Below, piece after piece: positions 35,027-46,485 of a DNA stretch of 64,000 bases. Within the stretch, counting starts at the first letter, position 1, and every line of letters starts with the position of its first letter. Source of the DNA: Hirsutella rhossiliensis (Eukaryota; Ascomycota; Sordariomycetes; Hypocreales; Ophiocordycipitaceae); NCBI RefSeq assembly GCF_020360975.1, contig NW_025408667.1, positions 9,982,001-10,046,000 of the forward strand, written 5' to 3'. Made by a program: the position numbers and the translations under genes. The notes beneath the pieces were generated by a model that ran no database searches, was not told the DNA's origin, and saw nothing but the letters and a program-made list of their open reading frames with translations.

Positions 35027-38000
35027 ATGCCCGACGACTTCTCCTCAAAGGACGAGAGCGCCTGGAAGGCCCAGGACGCCGCCGACGAGCGCGAGATCAC
35101 GCGCCTCCTCGAACAGAGCCAGGAGGGAGGAAGCGGCGGCCTCACGCTCGACGACACCCCCTTCGACCAGACCAACAAGGCCGACGATGCCCAGGATTTT
35201 GAGGACATCAGCGACGATGATCTGCCCGACGAGGAAGAGCCCGGCATCGGCAACTCGCTCGAGCTTCCCGGCCTGACCGACGACGGCGGCACGAGTAACG
35301 ATGCCGACGATCTGTTTGGCGAAGGCCCGTCCTCGCCCATCGACGCCATCCTCGGCCCCTCGTCGCCTGCGCCCCAGGTCCACGATGTCGACGCGGCCGA
35401 CGACGCGCAGCCCACCGACGCAGGCCTCAGCTTTGCCGGCATAAACTTTGACCCCGACCCTCACCTCAACGGCGCTGCCAACCAAGACCCCGACATCCCC
35501 GCCCCTGCCGAGACAGTCGAGGACCTCCTCAAGGCAGCTTGGCCGGCCTTCAAAAAGGGCCAAGTCCTCACCTGGAGCGAGCTCTTGCCGCCCAAAAGGG
35601 CCGTTTGGAAGGAAAAGAAGCCTCTTAAGAAGCCAAAGCGTCTTGTCACCAGCAAGCAGACTCTGGAGTTGGCGCCCGATCAGGAAAAGCAGTTTCGCAT
35701 TCCTGGCTCCGCGGCGACCGGCAAGCAAAGGGCGCACGAGTCCGCGGCACTCATCCACTGTGACAAGGAGAATATTGTCCAGGATGAGGACTCTGCCCGC
35801 ATCGACCTTGATCACGAATCAGACACGGAGGCGGTCCACGGCTTCACCTTGCGCGATATTGAGATGGCGTGCGAGGACTGGAGCGCTCGCATCGATGCCG
35901 TCGAGGCCGATTTCCATGCCATCCAGGCCGCCGAGAAGGAGAAGGCTGCCCACAAACGACGGGCTGAGGACGAGCAAGAAGACGACGAGTGGGACGCCGA
36001 GTTTCTGCTCGACGCGGCCGATGAACCACAGCCCCAACCCCGCAAACGCAGAGTCATCAAGTTCGGCCTCCCGGAAATCCCCCGATACACGGCGCCGTCG
36101 TTTGACAACTTCGAGGAAGTCACCCGCCGGGGTTCCAAGCGCGTCCAGCTCGACATGTCGGACCCACATCTTCTTCTCGAGACAGAGACGCAGCGTCCCG
36201 CCAAACGACCTCGCCTCGACGCCCAGTCTAAACGCATGTCCAACGGCAAGATGGGCCGGGATCTTTCCCAGCGATTCAACCTTTCCAACGACGAATCCTA
36301 CGAGCTGCTCAAGGAGAACCACCAGAGCAAGGTCCGCGCCACGCTCGGAAACATCTCCGTCGAGCACAGCATGCCGGCCATCAAGCTTACATGGCCATAC
36401 TACAAGGTCAAGTTTGCCGGGACGACTGATCAGTACCATCGACCTCGTTTTCGCTACAAGAAGTTTGCCGGCCACGCCATTAAGTTTGACAAGCTGCATC
36501 ACCACAAGAGGAAGCAGATGAAGGGCAAGGCGCACGAGGTTTTCGCTCATTCCAAGGATCTCAGCATAGGCGACAACTCGACGGCCGTGCTTTTCGAGTA
36601 CTGCGAGCCAAGACCGAGGGTGCTCAGCAACTTTGGCATGGGCAACAAACTGATCAACTATTACCGCCGCAAAGACCACAAGGACGAGGAACAGCTCCCC
36701 AAGCAGGAACTGGGCGACTATCGCATGCTCCTCCCGGAAGACCGGTCACCCTTCTCACTGTTCGGGACCGTCGACGCGGGCGAGACGGTGCCCACGCTGC
36801 ATAACGAAATGTATCGGGCCCCGGTCTTCAGGCACAACCCGAGGAGTTCCGACTTTCTCGTCGTCCGCAACACGACCGGCGTCGAGGGGTCGAGGTGGTT
36901 CATTCACAAGATTGACCATCTCCACGTTGTCGGACAGACATTCCCTTCTGTCGACGTTCCGGGGCCCCATAGTCGAAAGGTCACCAATGCGTCGAAGAAC
37001 AGGATGAAGATGCTCGCCTTTCGCATGATCCGGCACAGCGCGACGGACAATTGCCAGCTCTCGGACATTACTAAGCACATTGCCGAGTCCACTGACACTC
37101 AGAACCGTCAAAAGCTCAAAGAATTTCTTCAGTACGACCGAGACAGTGGCGAAAAGGGAATGTGGCGCCTCAAGCCTGGGGAGATCTTGCCGGATGAGAA
37201 CGCGATTCGCTCCATGATCAAGCCCGAGGAGGTCAGCTTGCTCGATGCCATGCAGCTTGGCATCAAGGAACTTGAGGACGCCGGATACGACCCCCGCAAT
37301 GCAAACATTGAGGATGAACAGGTGGCCGATGCCGACGGCGGCGAGGATGACGAGGTTGACGACGAAGGAAGCAAGGTGACAAAAGCCGCCAAGAAAGCAG
37401 CAGAGAAGCAGGAGGAGACGCTCGCCGACAAGATGGCTCCGTGGAAGACGACCAAGGCGTTCATCGACGCGTGTGCTCAAAAGGCTATGCTGCAGCTGCA
37501 CGGCGAGGGTGATCCGACTGGCCACGGCCTCGGCTTCAGCTTCATCCGCACGTCGATGAAGGGCGGCTACATTGAGGCTGTCCAGGGGCCCCTGGCCACG
37601 TCGGCTGACGCAATGGAACGCGAGAAACGCGCTAACGGCGGCCACGCGTACAATGTCAAGAAGCAGCAAGCCATGTACGAGGAGGGTATCCGGGAGATCT
37701 GGGAGAAGCAGAGGACCACGTTGTCGGACCCGCAGGAACACGCAGATAAAGACGTCGCGGTGACGGAAGACGAAGACGACCGATTCAATGTGAACGCAGC
37801 CGCGACGCCCGCGCATTTTGACGAAGGCATCAGCCAGATCAGTGGTCTGACGTCGTCGAGTCGTCACCAAAAGCGCACGATTCGCATCGTCAGGGAGGTC
37901 CAAATGGCCGACGGCACCACGCAGACACGCATCGAGGTGGTCCACGACCCCGTCGTTATCTCGCAGTACATGAAGCGGCGCACCGAGGCCGACCTGGAAC

Positions 38001-39251
38001 TCAGAGAGTACGTCAACCTGACCCTCCGCCGTCCCAGCCACTCGAAGCCCGCACCTCGGATCTGGAACCGTCTGTCGCCTTGGGTCCGAGCGTTGCACGG
38101 ATGGGCATGCCTTTCCAAAACGCACCTTGCGCCGAACTGCTCGCCGAGCTTCCCCTCCCCTGGCTCGGTGGAGGATTACATCGGCTTAGAACTTAAAGCC
38201 CCTGCTTACGTCTATCTCTCTACAGCATTTACAGCGCCAGGCCTACGGGTAATGCCGACCATGACCGTCTTGCAAACCTTAGGTATGTTTCTGAGAGTGA
38301 CGAGTTGAAGTCACAGAACTTACGAGCTGGCAAACTAACGCAGTGCGACTTTAGAATCAAGAAGGAACTCGAGCGACTTGAGAAGAACAAGGCCAGGCGA
38401 CAAGCCCGAGAGCAACAGAAAGAGCTCCACCAGAAAGCAAACGCCGGCGACGCCGGTTCACCAGGCCCCACTGGAGCCGACAAGATCCCGACGGGAACCA
38501 CGCGCAAGTGTGCCAATTGTGGACAGGTCGGACACATCAAAACGAATAAGAAGTATGGACCTCCTTGTTTCCCCTCCCCCCCGCGAACCTTTTGATTGGT
38601 GGCGTGCACTGGAACCGGAGGATGAGTCTGCTGGGAATGGGCGGAAGAAGCGCAAGCAGAAGAAGAAGAAGTCCCGCCCTCTGCTCCCATGGCTTTTGCG
38701 AGAGTCCGACAAGCAGAGACGGGTGGAGGAGAGGACGCAGGCCACCCGCGAAAAGGCTGCGGCTCGAGCATCTCAAAAGGCCGCCAAGGAGGCCGAGAGA
38801 GCGAGAGGGCGGCTGCAACGGGCTGAGAGGAAAGAGCAGCTGCAAAGAGATAAAGAGGCCGAGAGACAAAAGAAAGAGAAGCAGCGAAAGAAGCTCCTGA
38901 AAAAAAGACAGCGAGAGGCTTGCCGACGTCGCAAAGAGCAGAGGCGGCGGGAGGCTCGCCGACATCGGAAAAAGGAGAGGCGGCAGGAGGCAAAAGAGGA
39001 CGCCACGAAGTCTCGGCCTCGGCATGGAGCTCTCCGGCCGTGAAAGTGCACGCCACTACCATCCAGTACTGGACGGCTCGTTGTTCTCCATTGATTTGCG
39101 CGAAAGTCATGAACTTTGCTAACTTGTTGGTCTTTCAAGGTTATGTCCGCTGCTCAACGGCACATGGAAAGCAGACAGTGGTGCAGTGGAACACGGCGGC
39201 TTTGGTAACTACAATGCCCCGACCGGCAACGCGGGATCACCCGATGCTTGA
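35027..39251 (+). CDS. TAF1: Transcription initiation factor TFIID subunit 1 (TAF1)
   Basis: Largest TFIID subunit, a scaffold for the TAFs that contacts TBP and promoter DNA in RNA polymerase II initiation. Four exons, 35027-38007, 38226-38282, 38355-38552 and 39140-39251, give about 1,115 residues. The acidic N-terminus (FEDISDDDLPDEEEPG) fits the TBP-binding region. DUF3591, the conserved TAF1 core, runs from about residue 430 to 760, with ILGMSEN-equivalent AHSKDLSIGDNSTAVLFEY, LLPEDRSPFSLFGTVDAGE, SDFLVVRNTTGVEGSRWFI and LLDAMQLGIKELEDAGY. The C-terminus has a basic helix (IKKELERLEKNKARRQAREQ) and a zinc knuckle, CANCGQVGHIKTNKK joined by splicing to LCPLLNGTW. The microexon restores SARPTGNADHDRLANLR. 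No bromodomains are present, as in other fungi. The last intron (587 bp) is unusually long and splits the zinc knuckle. Confidence 0.95.
38555..39043 (+). other. Lys/Arg-rich open frame inside the last TAF1 intron
   Basis: A 162-codon open frame starting at an ATG that overlaps the splice donor (AA, then GTATGG) and ending 96 bp before the acceptor. The product would begin MDLLVSPPPREPFDWWRALE and then be almost wholly charged: KKRKQKKKKSRP, ESDKQRRVEERTQATREKAA, and toward the end CRRRKEQRRREARRHRKKE. It reads like a long basic coiled coil. Two 36-bp tandem units lie at 38915-38950 and 38951-38986. It could be a nested gene, an alternative 3' end, or simply a purine-rich intron with few stops. 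I see no promoter or domain that settles it. Confidence 0.4.
38915..38986 (+). repeat. 36-bp tandem duplication within the TAF1 intron
   Basis: Two adjacent 36-bp units (GAGGCTTGCCGACGTCGC and following; GAGGCTCGCCGACATCGG and following) that differ at a few positions. They keep the same reading frame in the basic open frame, giving EACRRRKEQRRR and EARRHRKKERRQ. Confidence 0.75.
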
Positions 39252-42200
39252 GAGCCGTCGACAGGGTCTGAGAGTGTACGCTTTGGTGGTGCGTTGCACT
39301 GTTTGAGGCGACCTTTGATCACGGCTACAGGTAAATGGGATGACCATGCTTTTCGGCGTGGGTGCGGTGAATATTGCGCTTCGACACAGCGGTACGCATG
39401 CAATTCAGCGAAAATAATGGCAACCAGTGCACGACGAAGGGCCGACAGGACATATTTTGCAGGCTTGCCAGGCCTATTATTCTACGTCGTGCCTCAATGT
39501 GTCTCTTCAGATCGTATTCTCCGGCTGAATGAATGGACAAGGCGCAGGGGAGCGCGATGGATGAAAAAGCTTAGGGTGAGCTACTTGCAGAAATTTCTCA
39601 CGTCAGGGAAGCTCAAGGCGTCCAGGGTCTGCAAGAGGATCGAGGTTGTGTTTTGTCCAACAGTCGCTTTGCCTTGACTGGCAGACGAAGGCCAAGCACG
39701 GACAGGGCAACACTAGTATGTGGAGAGGGCTATGGGAAAAGACCCTAGGCTTGGGCAAATATACCCTGCATTTTCTTCAAAAGGATCTGTGTCTGTGTGT
39801 GTTGGCCGGAAAGCTAACAACAGCTGGAAGATCATTGGAGCCCGGCTGGCCGCATCGACAAGGGTGTGGCCACTCCATGGTCTAATGCTGAGATGGTGTG
39901 AGCGGATGTTTGGCCCTCATAGAACTAGGTACGCCTTATTCCGCTGTGGATATTCTACATCCGTCATCTAACTTGGTGTTGCGTTGACAGGCGCAAGTTC
40001 CAAGCTCTCAACTCAGCCAGCCTTGACTCATCGAGAACTTTCCGCATTTTTTGCAGAGTCGGGAGTCCATTTAGGCGGTAAGTCAGCAGCGGGCGTTTAC
40101 CAATTCGACTTATGAAGTAGGTGAGGGTTACCGAACTCGGCGTGTCGAGCAAACAAGCCCCCAGTAGCACAGGTGAGAAAGGGGTCCCCGATCCATTCAG
40201 CCACGGACCCAGAGGCCATGTTGTCAGGCAGCGAGGTTCAAGGTGGGATGGATGACTGCCGCGGCACGGATACGTGCGTTGCGTGGCGTGCTGTTGGGCG
40301 CAGAGGACATACTCGTTGTCGAGGAGTTGCACGTCAGCGTCCCCGTCCCTGCTGCCAAGCCCACGGCTTGCTTCATCGCCACCCCCTCTTTCTACTGTCC
40401 CGCCCGCTTTCCATGGCCGGCGACAGGGGTGTCTGTGATTCACGGCTGGCTATGGCTGGCGAATCGGCTTGGGAGGTTGGTTACTGAGCTGCGCGTCGGG
40501 ATGGAACACTGCGTGCGCTTCTCGCCATTTGAGACGAGGCGTCGTGGGTCGTATTCCTGCTTCCCCTGGCTCATTCCGCTCCCGCTGATACCTGAATTTT
40601 CAGGCTCAAGTGTTACTAAACTCGCCGGCTGGCTGGGCATATAATGCGCCATTCCCTCCCTCATCTTGTCCTCTCCCCTTCTCTTCTTCTTCTCATCAAC
40701 CTACACAGCCCGGGATCTTACGGGCAGAGGGGGGGGGGGGCATCTATGCCCTCTCCCGGTGGCCAGACCATCACATTCTCCTATCGCATTTTCGAGGCCT
40801 TGGCCATACAGAAGCATCTTCAACTACTTTGTGCCAGCCTGGGCAGACACATGTCTCACCTTCCTGGCCATCATAGTTCGCCGCCGGCTTCTCTCCCGAG
40901 AGGATGGAACAGTATTAGCTTGTCCGATCGACCTGACTGCTTCCGCCCCCAGACCACGCGAGACGAAGCCACACCTCCTCTGCATAGGCACTGCCGTCTC
41001 GGATCTGGCATCATAGCCCGGCATCGTGCCTGGGCGCTTGCCCAGGGCAGCCATGACTCACGATTGCTCGTGCTGGCCGGCTGGGGCAATGACCATCCGG
41101 GCCAAGTGTACAGCCAGGAGGATTTGGATACATTCAACGCCATCGGGTGCTGCTACATCTGCATACCAGCGTCCCCTAGAGGTCACGGATACCACAACGC
41201 TCCTCGGGGCAACGGGAGGGCGTCGCGGTGCAAGAAAAACCTCTGTTTCATGGAGGTGAAGATTGCGGAGAACGAAAGCAACAATGCCGAAAAAGCGGTC
41301 GTCGGCGTCAGAGCCCAGGACACCAAATTTGCCCGGACGTGCGCATCGCCGGACCACCCACTCTGGCGCCGAGGTCTGCGTCGTGAGAAACGTCTACATG
41401 GCCGTCTTTCCAGCCCGAGTGGAGGCGTCTTGTGCCAAGGCATCGTGCTCGGGTCTGGGTTCGCCATCCGTGATCATGCCGGCTTGTCGCCTGTGTGCGT
41501 TGGGTGGGAACGAGCCACCCGTATCTCGGGACTTCAAGACCCAAGCCTTTACTGTGGCCTTTCCGTCGGCGGAGTGAATCATCGTCATGACATTGCACAC
41601 GACAGGCCCCCCGGGGGTGCTGAGGACACTACCTGGCCCCATTCCGTGCAAATAGACGGTTTACCTCTACAGTATATACACGACTTTCTCTAGACGCGCC
41701 TCTCGTCTACTCCCGTCCGTGGCCGCATCGGCAGACAGCCACCTCTTCTGGCCGATGGTGCTAGGGAGACTCTGCGCACCAGGAACTGAGTCTAGTGGAG
41801 GACAACCACATTGCCTTCTCACCCGGGTACCTCTCCTGTTCCATCACTCTTGCAAGCAATGGTTTCCGGGCGAGAGGGGTGAAGCACGACCAAGCGACGA
41901 AACCTGATCATGCGTGTGGCTCGAACCCCTGGGCATTCTCCTTCGCGTTTCTTCACCAGACCGGGCACTCCTACTGGCTCTGGACATGTACCATTCCGAG
42001 AATCCCCGTCCCAAAGTGGACGTGCCCGGGCACGCTGGATGATATCTAGCGTGCAAGTATCCTGGCCCCTCCCCCATACACCCAAAGACCGACCCCCCGA
42101 CAAGCATACCTTGCACTCAGCTCACTTTATTCCACCACTTGTCGCATGGCCTTTGATTTGAGCGCGCAGCGATGAAGAGAGCATAACAACGGGGTGTCCA

Positions 42201-43104
42201 GGACATGGCAAAGGGCACCAATGTTGACCGCCCAGGAACCCGGCGATTCGGACTGCACTGGCAAGCCCCAGATAGCCAGGCCGAGACGGGGGGCGAATAT
42301 CCTGGGCCTGCGGGCGCTCTGTGCGGGGAATATTACAGCACCCTGTGGCAGTGCCCTCTTCGTCGTGGCTCCTTGACAGGGCGAGTGAAGCAAGGCTTAG
42401 CACTCGGGGTTGGCAAAGCCGCTGTGACTACTTTCAACACCGGAGTGGTTCACGGATCATGTGGCTAGAAACTAGTGTGCCGGCTCGTCCGAACGAGCTA
42501 CGGTGTGTCGGCCCAGTGTTCATCAATTGTGCCAAGCCGGGTTGGGTGGTGGTGAACTGGCAGTACAGATGCCCAGGGCAGACATCAATGTTCGGTATTT
42601 CGACTTACTCCTGGCTCGGAACAGGCCGAGCACGCGTACGGGAACAACAGAAGGATGGTGAGAATCAAAATACTGCATGCCCTGCAGATGCTGGCATCGG
42701 ATGGCAAGACATCACCACTCCTTGGACTGCAGGGCCCGAAGACCCTTGTGAGCCGCGTCGCCTGCAAGAAACGAACGGGACCGAGGGTGGGATAGCCAGG
42801 GTTACATGTTGGCGGTCGAAAGCGCCCTCTGCGTCCTCCATCACAGCTTCGCCATGTTTCCGTCGGCGCCCAAGCGCAACCAGTTCTGTCAAGAGAACCG
42901 GACAGGACCATCAGTCCCAGCCTTTGTACTACGACGACGCCTTCATTAAAAGCGTTGGAATCAGCCCTTAAACGAAGCAACGTTAGCGGGCGTACCGAGC
43001 CCGACTCTATCGATGGCTCCCCTGGCCGGCTGGCAAGTCTTGAACCTGCCCGACCTCGTGGTGGAGAAGAGTCGCAGCACCGACCGGAGGTGCCCAAGAA
43101 GACC
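39252..43104. other. Gene-free stretch before the repeat block, nothing assigned
   Basis: About 3.9 kb. A promoter-like sequence (CATATAATGCGCC near 40,640, then a long C/T-rich tract) is followed by a run of about a dozen G at 40,728-40,740. A 349-codon plus frame ends at 41,693, and an overlapping plus frame (40,666-41,016) has a hydrophobic stretch (IFNYFVPAWADTCLTFLAII). Neither has a domain I recognise, and they overlap in different frames, so I do not call a gene. This may be decayed sequence at the edge of the repeat block. Confidence 0.45.
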
Positions 43105-44034
43105 ATGTTCGACTCGATTTTGCGTCGGTCCAAGACCTTAGGACACGCAGTCGCTTGGGATCCTCTCCGCCTATCTTCGATCGACGACGCCGTCGACGAC
43201 GCTATAGAGTTATAGCGGATTCAGGCGCATCTCGACACGGCGGCCTTGAACGACGAGCCCTAGGCCCTAGTAACGCAAGCCGAGCGAACCCGGTACAATG
43301 CCCTCCAGCCTAAGATAAGGATAGAGGGCCGGGCGAAGGCGAGGGCGGGATGGGGCGCTGGTGAATCGGAGACGCCTGATAGCGCCAAGCCGGACGCCGC
43401 CGCCGCCGACGCTGCCGAGGGGTGGGGGCCAACCCAGCCAGACGCCTGGCGAGACGGGGCGGCCGGGGACTTCAGCGAAGAGGAGATTCGCGCTGCATGG
43501 CTCGTCCCCGACAATAGTAAGCCCGCTGCCGCGACCAAGGGCTTAAGATCGGGACGCGTGGCCTCGACGGCGCCGTCGAACGTGCTTGTCCGGGACGCCG
43601 TGGCGAGGATCCGGGCTAGATCGCCAAAGGCCGATCTAGTCCACGTCTACCCCTGGGATGCGGAGCTCGCCAACGTTACGACGGCCGATACAGCACCTCC
43701 CGAGGCCCCAGACGTTAACCGACTCAACATGGCTATGAAGCAGCTTGCCCTCCACGAGCACCGTATTAGACTCCACCGCTTCGGCCAAACATCGCCAGGG
43801 GCAGACCCGGCCTCCCTGTCGGAGCGAGCCAAGGCAAAGGCCCGTGGGAACCCCATGGCGTATGACCTCTTCCTAGAGGGCCTCCGGTGCAAGACGGCAG
43901 ACCCAACCACTTTCAAGCATAGGCTTACCGAATTCCGCTAAGCTACGCGTAAGATATTATTCGATATAGCGAGTAAGGCCGACGTTATTACTATAACCCT
44001 AGTTACGCTTAGCTAGCTAGCGGACTACTATAGT
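43105..44034 (+). pseudogene. Helicase-like gene fragment disrupted by stops and a Copia LTR
   Basis: One plus reading frame runs from an ATG at 43105 (MFDSILRRSKTLGHAV) to the LTR boundary at 44034, interrupted by stops at 43213, 43261, 43939 and 44014. Each stop is TAG or TAA where a single C-to-T change from CAG or CAA would restore Gln, which is the RIP signature. STAPSNVLVRDAVARIRA resembles motif Ia of superfamily 1 (UPF1-like) helicases; HRFGQTSPGADPASLSERAK and RKILFDIASKADVITITLVT resemble the segment before motif II in fungal proteins of that kind. No Walker A motif precedes it. The rest of the gene is cut off by the Copia copy. The helicase label is tentative; the disrupted state is clear. 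Confidence 0.5.
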
Positions 44035-44511
44035 TCTCGCGAAGAGAGATGCGAGAAGTGCATGAAAAATGCATAAAGGTGAAATTAGAAGTAAGGGGTC
44101 GGACAGGCAAGGCAGAGATATTTAATTCTTACGGGGGCAGCAATTACGGTAGGGGAGTAATTATTATATTGCCTTAATTATCTATCTTTCCTCTATCTAA
44201 CGCCTCTCTTTATACCCGTCTAGTATCTCGATTAATAAAGAAGATCCTACTTAAAGAAGCTACTAATATCCTCTTAACTACCGAGCTTTTTGCCGGTTTT
44301 CCCCCTCCTTTCTAGCTATTGCCGGCATATCCGTCTTATCTCTCGCTACCTCTATAAGAAGCTATCGCTATTTCTGCTTCCCCTTATATCCCTACCCTCT
44401 TCTCTATACCTCCTTTTAGCTCCTTCTTTTAAACCGGGTTTTTAGCTTCCTTAGTCCTTCTTATTAAGGGATATCTCTAAGAACTATAAAATTAAGCTAT
44501 GCTTCGCGATA
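44035..44511 (-). repeat. 3' LTR of the truncated Copia copy
   Basis: About 477 bp, homologous to 46001-46485 and 52790-53266. On the minus strand it starts TATCGCGAAGCATAGC and ends CTTCGCGAGA. Its outer 100 bp keep CA and TG (for example AGTGCATG and GGACAGGCAAGGCAG on plus), whereas the inner part and the other two copies have TA there. Confidence 0.9.
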
Positions 44512-45995
44512 TACCCTCTTAGCTATAGCCTGCCCTTATAGTAAGGGCATAGCTAATATAGCTTCGGGCTAGTAAGTGTATAGAGGAGGTTCTTAGCTTT
44601 ATACTTATTTCTTTACTTAAGGAAAGTAAGGGCCCTTTTAGGTCCCTAAGCTCTTTTAGACCTACTTAAGGAATAGGGGCCTAAAAAGGGGAAAGTCTTA
44701 TAAGAAAGGGGGCCCTTTAAAGGGAAAACCTCTTCCTCTTCTTTAGCTATAGACGTTACCTTCTTATACGGGCTATTAGCTCCTCTTATAGACTCTTAAG
44801 GCGGGCCTCTAAGGATAGCTTCTTTTAAATATCTTCTAGCCTAATTTACTATAAAAAGATAGCTAGCTTCTACTTTAGTAGGGGCTTTATAAGACCGTTA
44901 GCTTTTATTAATACTATTAGAACTTAACGGACGGAAATAAGTCCCCTTTAAACCTCTTAGTATAACTAATACTAGTAGATATCGATATACTATAGCTAGG
45001 TCGATAGCTTACTATTTTCCTCTATAAGAATCTATATAGTCTATATATTATTATATTCTATAGCTAATAGGGACGGAATTTATAGTTATAAAGATATAAG
45101 TAGCTACCTAAGGAAAATAGCTTCTTTTAATACTTTTAAAAGAGCTAGTAGCTCTACCTCTATACTTAAAGTCGTAACGGTAGCTTACGTTAAAGCTCTC
45201 TAAGTAATAGTTCCTTTAAAAAGGGATATAATATACCCCTATAAGCTCTTTTTATCTAAGGAATTATCTATAAAGGACGAATCGCTTAAATAAAGGAAGA
45301 TTTTAATAGCTATTTTCCTTCCCTACCCTCCTAAGCGTAGACTAGATAATCTCGTTAAATAGTAATAAAGGATAGCTTAGTCTACTACTTCTTAGTGCCT
45401 AGGGCTAGGATTCTAATTATACCTAGCTAGCTAGGAGACTATAAAAGAGATAGCTAGTCTAATAAAAATAGCTTAAAAAAGTAAGGAGCCTACCTTCTAT
45501 TAGTATTAGTATTTCTTTTACTCCTAAGCTTAAAAGGATAGATTATATAAAGGCTCTTTATTTAATATAAGTATAGAGGGAGGCTTCTTATCGAGGGAAT
45601 TAAGGAGGAATTTATAAGCGACCTTATCGATATAGGCGTCCTAGGTAAGCTAGATAGTCTATTAGGACCTATTTTAAAGGGTTTAAATCCTTAGGAACTA
45701 CTCTAGCTCCCTTAGCCTAGTTATCTTATACCTTTATTATAGGCCTTTTATAGCCTCCTTAGTAATTAATTCTTCCTCTTTTAGGTAGGCTTAGATAATA
45801 TTATTAATATAAAAGAAGACCGTGATTTTACCCTTCTATATTATATATAGTTCTTAAAAGACTTTCTTAAAGCCTAGGGCTTTAAGGGAACCTATTAAAT
45901 ACTATTACTAAAGAAGGGGTAATCTTTATAGTCTATATAAAGCTTTCCTAAGCTATAGAACCTTTCCTAGCTATTAGAAACTAAGGGGAAGTTAT
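44035..45995 (-). mobile_element. Ty1/Copia retrotransposon, truncated 3' part, RIP-mutated
   Basis: On the minus strand this copy has, in order, the 3' part of pol (reverse transcriptase and RNase H) and a 3' LTR. It is the reverse complement of about 51,280-53,266. Reading through stops that RIP explains, the frame gives Copia-type segments such as GKIIVFFYxNNII (catalytic YVDD region) and later ALYLYSxRLYSLR. The polypurine tract AAGAGGGTA lies just inside the LTR at 44,512-44,520. The 5' part is missing: the copy meets the LTR of the full-length element near 46,000 in head-on orientation. The outer end abuts the helicase-like fragment. Confidence 0.85.
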
Positions 45996-46000
45996 ATTAT

Positions 46001-46485
46001 TATCGCGAAGCATAGCTTAGTTTTATAGTTCTTAGAGATATCCCTTAGTAAGAAGGACTAAGGAAGCTAAAAACACCTAGTATAGAAGAAGGAAGAAGGA
46101 GCTAAAAAGAGGTATAGAAAGGAGGGTAGGGGTATAAGGGGAAGTAGAAGTAGCGATAGCTTCTTATAGAGGTAGCGAGAGATAAGACGGATATACCGGT
46201 AACGGCTAGAAAGGAGGGGAAAACCTAGTAAAAAGCTCGGTAGTTAAAAGGATATTAATAGCTTCTTTAAGTAGGATCTTCTTTATTAATTAAGATGCTA
46301 AACGGGTATAAAGAGGGGCGTTAGATAGAGGAAAGAAAGATAATTAAGGCAATATAATAATTACTCCCCTACCTTAATTACTGCCCTTATAAGAATTAAA
46401 TAGCTTAGCCCTATATATTTAACCCTTTACTATTAGTTTTACCTTCGTATATTTTTATATACTTCTTATATCTCTCTTTACGAGA
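46001..46485 (+). repeat. 5' LTR of the full-length Copia element
   Basis: About 485 bp, starting TATCGCGAAGCATAGC (TG to TA at the terminus fits RIP) and ending CTTTACGAGA, followed by the primer-binding-like GTTATAAGCC. Homologous to 52790-53266 and to the reverse complement of 44035-44511. Confidence 0.9.

Noticed and set aside
36755..38125. 456-codon minus-strand frame
   Set aside because: Antisense shadow of the TAF1 core, whose sense frame shows unmistakable family motifs.
40644..41693. 349-codon plus frame after a promoter-like sequence
   Set aside because: No recognisable domain, the overlapping frames are equally open, and composition shifts along its length. Left unassigned.
41915..41935. 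tRNA B-box-like sequence on the minus strand
   Set aside because: No matching A box, anticodon arm or acceptor stem could be folded nearby.
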